Shown: piece by piece, positions 15,321 to 24,041 of the stretch | Position numbering within the stretch: position 1 is the stretch's first letter | Layout of the letters: the number at the start of each line of letters is the position of its first letter | Assembly: GCA_041393495.1 (NCBI GenBank) | Contig: JAWKKA010000014.1 | Span: 1 to 64,000 of the forward strand | Reading direction: 5' to 3' | Length of the DNA: 64,000 bases | From: RHKX01 sp041393495 | GTDB taxonomy: Bacteria; Actinomycetota; Thermoleophilia; Solirubrobacterales; 70-9 | Program-made: the position numbers and the translations under genes | Notes under the pieces: generated by a model | What the model was told of the DNA's origin: nothing | Databases searched by the model: none | Seen by the model: only the letters and a program-made list of their open reading frames with translations

Positions 15321-16168
15321 AGCCGCGCCCCGATCTCGACCGCGTCGGGCGGCGGCTCGGCGACGCCGTCGTCGTTCGTCTCCTTGCGCGCCTCGTGGTA
15401 CCAGGGGAGCAACAGCCGCTCGAGCAGCATCACGAGGCCGAACAGCGCGATCCCGATCAGCGCCAGCAGGAAGATGGTCGCGAACATCGTCGCCGTGTCG
15501 GTGGCGTTGTTGAGGACGAGGATCAGGTAACCGAGGCCCTCCGAGGCGCCGACCCACTCGCCGAAGACCGCGCCGATGACCGACAGGGCGGCCGCGACCT
15601 TGAGGCCGCTGAAGACGAACGGCAGCGCCGCCGGCAGCTGCGCGTAGCGGAAGCGCTGCCAGCGCGACGCCTTCAGGGTCCGCATCAACCGCAGCAGCTG
15701 CGGATCGGCGGCACGGAGGCCGTCGATCGTGTTGACCGCGATCGGGAAGAAGGCGACGAGCGCGATCACCATGATCTTCGGCCGCAGGTCGAAACCGGTC
15801 CAGATCACGAAGATCGGCGCGACCGCCGGCACCGGGACCATCTGCGAGACGACGAGCCACGGGTAGAGCGCCCGCTCGACCGTTCGCGAGGAGCGGATCA
15901 GCATCGCGAGGACGACGCCGAGGACGATCGCCGCGGCGAAGCCGATCAGGATCTCCTCGATCGTGATCCACATGTTGTCGAGCAGCAGTTGACGGTTGTC
16001 CCATCCCGCCCGGGCGATCTCGGTCGGCGACGGCAGCGACGACTCGGGGACGTCGGAGACGACCGTGTAGAGCTGCCAGACGGCGAGCACGAGCACGGCG
16101 AAGATCGCCGGCGCGGCGATCCGGGCCGCGCGGGACTCGAGGCCGAGACGGCGCCTGCCGTTGCCCAT
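15317..16168 (-). CDS. ABC importer permease (SsuC/ThiX type)
   Basis: 283 residues, six predicted transmembrane helices. The BPD_transp_1 signature loop that docks the ATPase is seen as LMRTLKASRWQRFRYAQLPAALPFVFSGLKVAAALSVIGAVFGEW. This matches the nitrate/sulfonate/pyrimidine-precursor permeases. The ATG overlaps the ATPase stop (TGATG), and the binding-protein gene lies just upstream, giving a complete three-gene importer. The acidic C-terminal tail (DDGVAEPPPDAVE) is cytoplasmic. Confidence 0.92.
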   Translation of the reverse strand: MGNGRRRLGLESRAARIAAPAIFAVLVLAVWQLYTVVSDVPESSLPSPTEIARAGWDNRQLLLDNMWITIEEILIGFAAAIVLGVVLAMLIRSSRTVERALYPWLVVSQMVPVPAVAPIFVIWTGFDLRPKIMVIALVAFFPIAVNTIDGLRAADPQLLRLMRTLKASRWQRFRYAQLPAALPFVFSGLKVAAALSVIGAVFGEWVGASEGLGYLILVLNNATDTATMFATIFLLALIGIALFGLVMLLERLLLPWYHEARKETNDDGVAEPPPDAVEIGARL

Positions 16169-16974
16169 CAGGCGTCCTCCGCGTGCGCCGCCGCCGACGC
16201 CCGGCGCAGCGGCTCGATCAGCTTCAGCTTCAGCTCGGCGAACTCGGGGGCGGTGGTCGTCCGCTCGAGCTCGCGCGGGCGCTCGAGCCCGACGTCGACG
16301 CAGAGCTCGAACCGCCCCGGTCGGCCGGACATCACATAGACCCGGTCGGAGAGGAACAGCGCCTCCTCGACGTCGTGGGTGACGAAGAGGATCGTCTTGC
16401 GGTCCTCCTGCCAGATCCGCAGGAGCCACTGCTGCATCTCCTGGCGGGTCAGCGCGTCGAGCGCGCCGAAGGGCTCGTCGAGCAGCATCACCTCGCGACC
16501 GGCGAGGAACGTCCGCAGGAGCGCCGCCCGCTGCCGCATGCCGCCCGAGATCTGCGCGGGCCAGACGTCCTCGAACCCCTCGAGCCCGAAGCGGGGGAAC
16601 TCCTCGCGGGCCCGCTCGCGGGCCTCGCGGCGGCTGACGCCGCTGAGCTGCAGTCCGAGCACGGTGTTGTCGAGCACCGTCCGCCACGGCATCAGCAGAT
16701 CGGCCTGCGGCATGTAGCCGATCTCGCCGAGCAGGCTCTCGGCCGGCCGGCCGTCGAGCAGGATCCTGCCGCCCGACGGCCGGTCGAGGCCGGCGAGGAG
16801 GTTGAACAGGGTGGACTTGCCGCACCCCGACGGCCCGACGATCGAGACGAACTCGCCCGGGTCGATGGTCATCTCGACCCCTTCGAGCGCGCTGAGGCGA
16901 CCGTCGGCCCCGGAACGGGCCGGGAACGTCTTCGTCAGACCCTCGGTCCGCAGACGTGCCGTCGGTGCGGGCAT
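16168..16974 (-). CDS. ABC importer ATP-binding protein (SsuB/ThiZ type)
   Basis: 268 residues. Walker A is GPSGCGKST (about 48-56), the Q-loop GYMPQADLLMPWRTV, the signature ISGGMRQRAALLR, Walker B VMLLDEPFGALDA, and the switch histidine in LFVTHDVEEAL. All motifs are intact. The QADLLMPW Q-loop and the GG-M-RQR signature are typical for nitrate, sulfonate, taurine and hydroxymethylpyrimidine importers. It starts 4 bp after the stop of the binding protein. Confidence 0.93.
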   Translation of the reverse strand: MPAPTARLRTEGLTKTFPARSGADGRLSALEGVEMTIDPGEFVSIVGPSGCGKSTLFNLLAGLDRPSGGRILLDGRPAESLLGEIGYMPQADLLMPWRTVLDNTVLGLQLSGVSRREARERAREEFPRFGLEGFEDVWPAQISGGMRQRAALLRTFLAGREVMLLDEPFGALDALTRQEMQQWLLRIWQEDRKTILFVTHDVEEALFLSDRVYVMSGRPGRFELCVDVGLERPRELERTTTAPEFAELKLKLIEPLRRASAAAHAEDA

Positions 16975-16978
16975 CTCG

Positions 16979-18059
16979 CTACTTCGACCCGTCGACGAAC
17001 TCGTTGGTCGCGTACCGGTCGGGCGCGATCGGCTCGCTGGCCAGGTCGTTGTCGACCATGAACTGCGAGAGCGACTCGAGGTCATCGGTGTTGAACGACC
17101 CGAACTGGTCGGTACCGGCCTTGAACAGCGGCATGTACGCGTCCAGCGACGCCTTCGCGAACTTCTCCGGGATCGCCGGGTTCTCCTTCAGCAGGGCGTC
17201 GAGGCCGGCCTGCGGGTCGGCGATCGTGTCGTCGTAGCCCTTGATCGTGGCGCTGACGAACCCCTGCATCAGGTCCGGGTCGGAGCTGATCGCGTCCTCG
17301 GTCGAGAAGACGACGAGGCCTGGGTACTTCGGCCTGCCGTACTCGTCGAGCGGGAACGACGTCGTCGGGTAGCCGTCGACCTCGATCTGGATCTCGTCGG
17401 CCGGGATGAACTCCGGTGAAGGCGTTGACCTTGCCGCTCTCGAGGTTCTGGGATCTCTGCTGGAACCCGATCGTCACCTTGTTGACGCTGGCGGGATCGC
17501 CGCCCGCGTCGGAGATCGTCGTGGTACCCATGATCGCGTCGTCGGAGGGGATCAAGCCGGTGACGCCGACCGTCTTGCCGTCGAGGTCGGCCGGGGAGGT
17601 GAACCCCGAGGACTTCAGCGTGATCAAGCCGCCGAGCGGCCGCTGGACGAGCGCGAGGATCCCCTTCGCGCCACGGCCGTCGGAGATCTGGGTGGCGACG
17701 TCGATGCCGTCGGCGATCCCGAAATCGGCCTTGCCGGCGTCGATCAGCTTCAGCGTGTCCGCCGTCGAGGTCGGCTCGATGATCTCGAGGTTGATCCCCT
17801 CGTCCTCGTAGTAGCCGTTGACGACGGCGTCGTAGATGCCGGCGTGGACCGGGCCCGGCACGAAGTCGAGCACCAGCGTCGCGTCCTTCATCTCACCCCC
17901 GGACGTCGTGTCGGCGCTGCCGCTGGTCGAGTCGTCGCCTCCACAAGCGGCGAGCACGAGCGCTCCGATCGCCGCCAGCAGGGCCGCGATGGCCGCGAAG
18001 CGGGTCCGGGGCTTGTTCGATGGTCTGATCACGGGTCCTCTCCTTGGTCGCTTGGACAT
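16979..18059 (-). pseudogene. ABC importer substrate-binding lipoprotein, NMT1/THI5-like, with one frameshift
   Basis: The N-terminus has a lipoprotein signal (ALVLAACGG, cysteine about residue 39), then TLVLDFVPGPVHAGIYDAVVNGYYEDEGINLEI, the start of the NMT1/THI5 periplasmic-binding fold used for pyrimidine precursors, riboflavin and formylaminopyrimidine. Reading frame is lost at about 17414: removing one G there restores a continuous 359-residue protein with the expected C-terminus (GFVSATIKGYDDTIADPQAGLDALL, ending NEFVDGSK). Codon quality is normal on both sides, so sequencing error or a very recent mutation is likely. GAGAGG lies about 8 nt before the ATG. Confidence 0.85.
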
Positions 18060-18063
18060 TCGA

Positions 18064-18645
18064 TCACGAAGGCTTCGTCACCTCGACCCGGAGATCGCCC
18101 GGGGTCCACCCCGGTATCTCCAGGTCCGGGCAGGCCGACACGGCGGCGCGCAGGTCCCGCAGCGCCCGCAGGGTGATGTGGTCGCCGGGCTTGATGGTGA
18201 CCTGCTCGAGGCCGCGGTAGGCGGTGGTGTCGACGGTCGCGTTGACGAAGAACGAGAGCATCCCGGCGATCGCGGCCCGGTCGATGCCGAGGCCCGCGGC
18301 GATCAGGTCGCGACAGCCCGGCCGGCCGTCCTCGTAGAGCTCCGACCAGCACCCCGGGTACATGATGTCGTTGCGGCCGTCGCCGCTGCAGTGGCCGACC
18401 TCCATCACCGGCTCGCCGTCGCCGTCGTAGAGGAACATCCCCGGGTCGGCGCTGAAGACGAGCCAGGGGCGCCCGAAGCGGTTCCAGCCGTTGATGTTGC
18501 GCGTCATCGCCTGGTCGAACCCGGTGAAGCTGAAGTCACCGCCCTGACCGCCGTCGGGAGACGAGATCCGCACCTCCTCGTCGGCCGTCATGTCGAACCC
18601 GAAGCCGGTGCCGGAGGCGACGATCGCGTCGGTCGTCGCCATCAT
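18064..18645 (-). CDS. DUF1989 protein (urea-carboxylase-associated family), copy 2
   Basis: 193 residues. Family hallmarks are NINGWNRFGRPWLVFSADPGMFLYDG, then GHCSGDGRNDIMYPGCWSELYEDG (Cys/His-rich metal-site region) and SFFVNATVDTTAYRG, with a C-terminal KPGDHITLRALRDL. DUF1989 proteins include the two subunits of carboxyguanidine deiminase (CgdA/CgdB) in guanidine assimilation; others are uncharacterised. A second member lies two genes upstream, so a heterodimer is plausible. No guanidine or urea carboxylase is in the window. The ATG overlaps the aldolase stop. Confidence 0.85.
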   Translation of the reverse strand: MMATTDAIVASGTGFGFDMTADEEVRISSPDGGQGGDFSFTGFDQAMTRNINGWNRFGRPWLVFSADPGMFLYDGDGEPVMEVGHCSGDGRNDIMYPGCWSELYEDGRPGCRDLIAAGLGIDRAAIAGMLSFFVNATVDTTAYRGLEQVTIKPGDHITLRALRDLRAAVSACPDLEIPGWTPGDLRVEVTKPS

Positions 18646-19313
18646 CCGCGCCCGCCCCCGAATCGCCAGCGCAACCAGGCCCACGCCCGCGCGGTCTCCG
18701 CCGGGTAGTGGGCGCTGCGCTCCTCGAGCTCGACCGCCGAGAGCTCCGTTCCGGCCGCCGCCCAAACCCGGCAGCGCTCCTCGAGAAACCAGGCGCGAAC
18801 CGCCGCGCACGCGAGGTCGGGCGCGGTGACGACGGCGCCGTTGCCTCGGATCAGCAGGCAGTCGGCGGAGCCGATCGCGGCCGCGGCGGCAGCCGCCCGC
18901 TCGCCGTCGGTGACGAGTTGGGGGTCGGCCCAGGCCGCGACCCGCCCGGACAGGCCGCCGAGGCCGTGGGCGACCCCGGGAGCCCGGGGGCCGAGACCGG
19001 CGGCGGCGATGGCCTTGCCGTGAACGCGGGCGATCGCGCCGACGTCGGGGCGAGCCGCATAGATCGCCGCATGCAGGGGCGTCTCGAGCGGCAGGCCCAC
19101 GCCATCCGCGGACTGCTCGCCGACCGCGTCGCAGGCGAGGACCGACTCGGGGCTCGCGGCGCCGAGCGGCGCCGTCGCGGTGATCGTGAAGCCGTCGGCG
19201 CCGTCGCGCGCCGAGACGTGGCCGAAGGCCTCGACGAGGCCCGCCGCGGCGAGCAGGCGGGCGGTCGAAGCCACCTCCGCCGCCCCGGTGACGCTCTCCG
19301 CGGTCGCCGCCAC
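18642..19313 (-). CDS. Class II aldolase/adducin-domain protein
   Basis: 223 residues with the class II aldolase fold. GLVEAFGHVSARDGADGFTIT is the substrate-phosphate region, LPLETPLHAAIYAARPDVGAIARVHG provides the acid/base Glu and two metal-binding histidines, and LLIRGNGAVVTAPDLACA (HG-V-type loop, here N-G) lies where the third His is often found. The third metal His is not obvious, as in some decarboxylase-like members. GTG start, directly abutting the DUF1989 stop. Position between two DUF1989 genes suggests it acts on a carbon fragment released in the same pathway. Confidence 0.8.
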   Translation of the reverse strand: MAATAESVTGAAEVASTARLLAAAGLVEAFGHVSARDGADGFTITATAPLGAASPESVLACDAVGEQSADGVGLPLETPLHAAIYAARPDVGAIARVHGKAIAAAGLGPRAPGVAHGLGGLSGRVAAWADPQLVTDGERAAAAAAAIGSADCLLIRGNGAVVTAPDLACAAVRAWFLEERCRVWAAAGTELSAVELEERSAHYPAETARAWAWLRWRFGGGRG

Positions 19314-19949
19314 TCAGCCCTCGACCTCCCAGATCCGCATCGCCATCGAGGTCGGATCGAACGCGTTGCAGGGCGACAGGTCCTGCGGGCACGCCGACAG
19401 GGCGACGACGAGGTCCTCGAGCACGTCGAGGTCGATCGACGCCCCGGCTCCGTGCTCGGGCTCGTGGGTGACGATCCGGCCGCCCTCGTGCTTGTTGTTC
19501 ATGAACACGTTCCAGGCCGACTCGCCCGGCGCCGCGAATTCGGAGCCGAGCTCGGCGAGGGCCTTCTGCAACGAGGCGAGACAGGACGGATGGTCGGGCA
19601 GGTCGTAGTCGCGGGCGTAACGCTCGGGATCGCAGCACGGGACCACCATGTCGTGGGTGCCGACGTCGTCGCGGGTGATGCGCAGCAGCGGCGTCCGGTG
19701 GTTCGAGAAGAGCTCGTCGCCGGTCGCGGGCATCAGCTTGACGAGGCAGGACAGCGTGTGCCCGGGCGAGAGGTACTCGGTCGGGTCCGACGGCCGGTAC
19801 GCCATCAGGTCTCCCACCTGCTGGCCCTCGAGGTCGACGACCTGCAGGACCTGCCCGCGCTGGACCTCGGCGACCGCCGCGGTCCGGGCCGGGACGTGCA
19901 CCTCCGCGACCATCCGGCCGCGCTCCTCGATCGGCGCCTTCACGCTCAT
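19314..19949 (-). CDS. DUF1989 protein (urea-carboxylase-associated family), copy 1
   Basis: 211 residues. Typical family sequence: RGQVLQVVDLEGQQVGDLMAYRPSDPTEYLSPGHTL, the Cys/His-bearing middle DDVGTHDMVVPCCDPERYARDY, ESAWNVFMNNKHEGG, and a C-terminal DLVVALSACPQDLSPCN. The VPCCDP cysteines and nearby histidine are the likely metal ligands. In characterised systems two DUF1989 subunits form one deiminase; here the second copy is at 18064-18645. The ATG overlaps the enamidase-like stop (ATGA). Confidence 0.87.
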   Translation of the reverse strand: MSVKAPIEERGRMVAEVHVPARTAAVAEVQRGQVLQVVDLEGQQVGDLMAYRPSDPTEYLSPGHTLSCLVKLMPATGDELFSNHRTPLLRITRDDVGTHDMVVPCCDPERYARDYDLPDHPSCLASLQKALAELGSEFAAPGESAWNVFMNNKHEGGRIVTHEPEHGAGASIDLDVLEDLVVALSACPQDLSPCNAFDPTSMAMRIWEVEG

Positions 19950-21106
19950 GCTCTCGCCTCCTCGTTCGCCGGGATCCGACAGACGCCGTCCGGCGCCGGG
20001 GTGTTGCGCGACCGCAGCGCCCGGACCTCGCCGTCGATGACCATCGCGGCGATACCGGGGATGTCGCCGTGCTCGATGCAGGTCAGGGGATCGCCGTGGG
20101 CGCTGCCGAGCGGCGGAAACAGCAACGCCAGGTCGGCCGGGCGGCCGATCTCGAGCAGGCCCTCTTCGCGGCGCAGGGCCGCGCCGTTGTTGCCGGTGGC
20201 GAGCGCGAGGGCATCGGTGGCGGGGATCCGGCCGAGCGAGGAGACCTCGCAGACGGTCTTGATCATCCCGAGCGGCATCACGCCGGTCCCGGTCGGGGTG
20301 TCGGTCGCGAGCACGATCCGATCGAGCGCGTCGCGCTGCTTCGCGATCGTGAGGATCTCGAGCGACGAGCGGAGGTTCCCGGCCTGGACGAGCTGCAGGG
20401 CCCCGGGGGCGTCGAACAGGGCCGGCAGGTCGGCATCGGGAAGCGCGGTCGGCCCGCCGTTGGCGTGGCCGACGATGTCGCAGCCGAGCGCGAGGACGTC
20501 CTCGATCGTCACCGGCGAGGAGTCGGGGATCGAGGCGCCGCCGGTGTGATTCATGACGACGATCCCCGCTTCCTGGGCGGCGCGGACGAGCGGGGCGGCG
20601 TCGCGCTGGCGCTCGAACGCGCCGAAGCCGACCTTGGCGAGGCCGACGCCGGCCGCCGCGAGCTCGGCCATGTCGTCCGGCTCGAGGTCGGGCTCGATGA
20701 TCAGCGAGCCGCCGAGGACCTTGACGCCGCCGGGGCGGAACGATGCGAAAGCGCGCTGCGCCGCGATTGCGAGCGCCTTGACGCCGACGCGATCGTGCGG
20801 GCGCCCGGGCAGGTGCACCTCCGACGCCGACATCATCATCGTCACCCCGCCATGCATCGAGCTCTCGATCCAGCCGAGCGTCGACTGGCGCGGCGTCCAG
20901 TCGCCGAAGACGACGTGGACGTGGGAGTCGATCAGGCCCGGCACCGCGATCGCGCCGCCGGCGTCGAGGACGGCCCCGGCGTCGCCGGAGGCTTCGAGCG
21001 CGACGATCCGGCCATCCTCGATCCGGACCCCGTCGACCGGAGCGAGCGCGTCGCCGAGCCGGCCGCTGACGAGCCCGCCGAGGCCGGTGATCTCGAGCGC
21101 GGTCAC
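19946..21106 (-). CDS. Enamidase-like amidohydrolase
   Basis: 386 residues, binuclear amidohydrolase. Beyond the generic DSHVHV metal motif (about residue 60) it carries segments I recognise from enamidase of nicotinate fermentation (Eubacterium barkeri): FGDWTPRQSTLGWIESS, HGGVTMMMSA, HLPGRPHDRVGVKALA, GGVKVLGGSLI, MNHTGGASIP, GHANGGPTALP, LATDTPTGTGVMPLGM and GDIPGIAAMVIDGE. Enamidase opens the ring of 6-oxo-tetrahydronicotinate by hydrolysing a cyclic enamide. This is strong support for ring opening of an N-heterocycle by the operon, although the exact substrate may differ. Start is GTG at 21106, 1 bp after the previous stop. Confidence 0.8.
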   Translation of the reverse strand: MTALEITGLGGLVSGRLGDALAPVDGVRIEDGRIVALEASGDAGAVLDAGGAIAVPGLIDSHVHVVFGDWTPRQSTLGWIESSMHGGVTMMMSASEVHLPGRPHDRVGVKALAIAAQRAFASFRPGGVKVLGGSLIIEPDLEPDDMAELAAAGVGLAKVGFGAFERQRDAAPLVRAAQEAGIVVMNHTGGASIPDSSPVTIEDVLALGCDIVGHANGGPTALPDADLPALFDAPGALQLVQAGNLRSSLEILTIAKQRDALDRIVLATDTPTGTGVMPLGMIKTVCEVSSLGRIPATDALALATGNNGAALRREEGLLEIGRPADLALLFPPLGSAHGDPLTCIEHGDIPGIAAMVIDGEVRALRSRNTPAPDGVCRIPANEEARA

Positions 21107-21107
21107 G

Positions 21108-21704
21108 TCAGCCGTCTGCCTCCCTTGCGGCGATCTCGGCCAGCGCCTCCTCCTTGCTCTTGCCACCGAGCCGGGCGTTGAGCCGGCCCCGCGAAGCGAC
21201 CGCGCCGATCAGGACGATCTCGTCCGGGGCCGGCGCGTCGGCGATCGCGACCGTGATCGTGTCGTAGTGGGAGCGGACCCAGATCTCGTCCTTGAAGGCG
21301 AGGGGGACGTCAACCGACGCGCCCGGGGCGCAGCGCTTGGTGGTCGACGCGAGCCAGGCGCGCCCGCCGTCGAACGCCTCCCGGAAGGGGTTGCCGAACG
21401 TCGTCGTCTTCGCGGCGTTGCCGTGCTCCTGCTCGCCGGCGGTGCCGACCAGCACCGCCTTGCCCTGGCTCTCGATCGGGCGCCCGACCGCGGCCCGGCA
21501 GCGCTCGCCGATCAGCCGTCCGAGCTCGGCGCTCGGCGCGACGATCTCGGCGAGGTCCTCGCTGAAGCCACGGCCCGCGTAGGGGTTGCGGAAGACGACC
21601 GCGACGGCCGCCTTGACCAGGGGATCGCCGTCGGAGCGCCCGCCCTCGGTCCGGACCTCCTCGACGAAGGTCGCGACCTTGCGGATCTCGAGGTCGGCGC
21701 TCAC
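21108..21704 (-). CDS. AA_synth (DUF1185) family protein
   Basis: 198 residues. The sequence follows the family closely: LEIRKVATFVEEVRTEGG at the start, AVVFRNPYAGRGFSEDL, SAELGRLIGERC, QGKAVLVGTAGEQEHGNA, AFDGGRAWLASTTKRCAPGASVDVPLAFKDE, VRSHYDTITVAIADAPAPDEIV. The family is annotated amino acid synthesis but has no firm biochemical role that I know. Its constant association with amidohydrolases and cysteine hydrolases suggests a hydrolase or isomerase step. GTG overlaps the isochorismatase stop. Confidence 0.8.
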   Translation of the reverse strand: MSADLEIRKVATFVEEVRTEGGRSDGDPLVKAAVAVVFRNPYAGRGFSEDLAEIVAPSAELGRLIGERCRAAVGRPIESQGKAVLVGTAGEQEHGNAAKTTTFGNPFREAFDGGRAWLASTTKRCAPGASVDVPLAFKDEIWVRSHYDTITVAIADAPAPDEIVLIGAVASRGRLNARLGGKSKEEALAEIAAREADG

Positions 21705-22489
21705 GACGCTCTCGCTTCCGGCGCCGGTTCGGCGACGGGTAGCGCCGCGTCGGTGTTCGGCGCTCCCGTCGGGGTGTTCGGGCCGCACGGTCGCTGCGGG
21801 AGCGAGCGCAGGTAGGCGATCACGTCGTCGGTCGCCTTGACGTCCCCGTACTTCATCTGGATATCGAGCAGGTTGACCTTGTGCGAGATCGTCGAGCGAT
21901 CCCAGACGCACTCCTCAGGGACGATCGAGCGGTAGTTGTACTGGGCGGCGTCGACCGCGCTGGCCCGCACGCAGCCGCTCGTCGTCGTGCCGGTCGTAAT
22001 CACCGTGTCGGCGCCGAGGTAGATCAGGTAGTCGAGCAGGTGGGTGCCGTGGAACGCGCTCGGCTTGTCCTTGACGAAGTAGATGTCGCGCGGCTCGGGC
22101 GCGACCTCGGCGACGATCTCGTTCCCGAGCGAGCCCTTGATGTCGGACGGCTCGCCGGCGCGGTGGCTCTTCCAGTTCCAGGCGCCCTGGTCGAAGCCGT
22201 CCGGGCGCCGGTCCATCCCCGTGTAGACGATCGGCACCTCCCGCTCGCGGGCGGCGTCGATCAGGCGGCGCAGATGCTCGACGCCCTCCCAGCCGCGCTC
22301 GCCACACGAGTAGCGCCAGCGCTCGATCGACTTCAGGATCGGCTCCGGCCGGTCGCCGATGAAGTTGTAGATCACGTCGACGACGAGCAGGACCGGACGC
22401 TCCCCGAAGCCGACCTCCTTCCCCCACCCCGCCCGCTCGAAGACGAGGCGGTCCTCCTCGGGCAGGACGTCGTCCCAGACGTTCCCCAT
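21701..22489 (-). CDS. Isochorismatase-fold cysteine hydrolase (N-carbamoylsarcosine-amidase-like)
   Basis: 262 residues. The catalytic triad is visible: Asp38 in VLLVVDVIYNF, Lys140 in YFVKDKPSAFHGT, and the nucleophile Cys173 in TTGTTTSGCVRASAVDA. The long N-terminus (MGNVWDDVLPEEDRLVFERAG) and SAFHGT segment resemble N-carbamoylsarcosine amidase and related ureido hydrolases rather than pyrazinamidase. It would remove a carbamoyl or amide group, matching the product of a hydantoinase. The ATG overlaps the hydantoinase stop (TGATG), so the two steps are translationally coupled. Confidence 0.87.
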   Translation of the reverse strand: MGNVWDDVLPEEDRLVFERAGWGKEVGFGERPVLLVVDVIYNFIGDRPEPILKSIERWRYSCGERGWEGVEHLRRLIDAAREREVPIVYTGMDRRPDGFDQGAWNWKSHRAGEPSDIKGSLGNEIVAEVAPEPRDIYFVKDKPSAFHGTHLLDYLIYLGADTVITTGTTTSGCVRASAVDAAQYNYRSIVPEECVWDRSTISHKVNLLDIQMKYGDVKATDDVIAYLRSLPQRPCGPNTPTGAPNTDAALPVAEPAPEARAS

Positions 22490-23995
22490 CAGGCGACCCC
22501 CACGCCATCGCCGACCGGGACCCGGCCCCGGCCCGGGACCCGCCGCAGGTACCGGCCATCGGCGTCGCCGATGAACTCGGGCCTCGGGGCGCCCTCCTCC
22601 CAGCGCGACATCTGCTTGCCGCGCAGGAACGTGGCGACGCCCCAGCCGTGCATCTCGTGGCCGTCGAGGACGGTCCAGCCGGAGCGGGTCAGGACCATGT
22701 CGTTGGCGACCTTGACCGTCCGGTCGAGATCGACGAGGACGAGATCGGCGTCGGCGCCGACCTCGAGCGAGCCCTTCTGCGGGGAGAGGCCGAAGATCTT
22801 CGCCGGGTTCTCGCAGGCGACCTCGACGAGGCGCTCGAGCGAGAGCTTCCCCCTGGTGGACGCCCTTGTTGCGGACCGGGAGCAGCATCTTCGACCCGCG
22901 AGGTGAAGCCGGTCTTGAGCTCCCAGATGTTCTCGTCGTAGGAGCTGTCGTAGTCGGAGGGCGGCCAGGAGACGACGTGGTCGGAGCCGACGCTGTTGAT
23001 GACACCGTCGCGGAGCGCCCGCCAGATGTTCGGGTTGTTCTCGCGCGAGCGGCAGCGGCACGTTGATGCGCTAGGCGTTGAGCCCCTCCTTGGCCGAAGT
23101 GCAGCCAGTGCGGGCCGGTCTGCGCGTGAACGGTGACGCCGCGGCCGCGCAGCTCGAGGATCTCGCGGTAGCTCTCCGGCGTCGTCGCGCTGGATGTAGA
23201 TCGGGCAGCCGAGCTCGGCGGCCATGTCGCCGTAGGTGCGGGATGTGGGTGGCCTTGAGGAAGTGTGGCGAGCGATCCGACCGAGGTCGCCCAGTCGGTC
23301 CGCTGGCGGCGCGGAGGCGCTCGTCGAAGATCCGCGCGATCTCCCAGTTCTCGCAGTGCATGCAGAGACGACGCCGGCTCGCCGAGGTCGGCGACCGCCT
23401 CCATCGTCAGCCAGCAGGTCCTGTCGTCGAACCCGTGGCCAAGCCCGGCGCGGCGACCGGGCCAGTGCGGCTCGACCGAGGGGCTCATCGACTGCAGGTA
23501 GAGCTTGTAGGAGGTGACGCCGTGCTCGGCGGCGTACTCGGGGATCTCCTTCGCCTGGCGGTCGGTCTCGAGCATGTAGGTGGCGAAGACGTCGACCGCC
23601 GAGTCGGACTCGACGAGGTCGGTGAAGTGGTCGATGACCTCGTGGAAGCTGATCACGTCGTCGGGCTGGACGAACTCGGGGAAGTCGGGGTGGCCCATCC
23701 GCGTCGATGGCGCGTGGATTCCCCAGGTGGTGACGCCGGAGGCGACGGCGGCCCGGGACTCGGAGGCGAGATCGTCGGCGAGCGGCACGTAGCAGCCGGG
23801 GTGCGCCTCGGTGTCGACCAGGCCGGGCAGGACGTGCAGGCCGCCCGCGTCGTGGTTGCGCCGCGCCGGCGGCAGCAGCTCATCGGGGGCGATCGCCGCG
23901 ATCCGGCCTCCATCCACCGCGACCCCGATCCGGCGCGGACCGCTCGGCGTGACGACGGTGCCCCCGGTGATGGTGAGGTCGACTTCGTGGCTCAT
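22489..23995 (-). pseudogene. Hydantoinase/dihydropyrimidinase-like amidohydrolase, multiply frameshifted
   Basis: The first 200 codons (23995 to about 23365) are clean and include the carboxylated-lysine motif SYKLYL. From 23365 to 22850 the protein jumps between all three frames at roughly eight points, e.g. at about 23360, 23240, 23190, 23085, 23055, 22885 and 22855, and includes one in-frame TAG; joined segments read MHCENWEIARIFDERLR, ELGCPIYIQ, TPESYREILELRGRGVTVHAQTGPHWLHFG, NNPNIWRALRDGVINSVGSDH, GKLSLERLVEVACENPAK. The last 120 codons are clean again. The first metal motif reads DTEAH, with Glu in place of the first His of HxH. Full-length product would be about 500 residues. GGAGGAG precedes the ATG. 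Confidence 0.85.
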
Positions 23996-24041
23996 GGATC
24001 TCCTCCGCTCGTGCTCCCGCCGCGCCCGGTCATTGCCTTGC

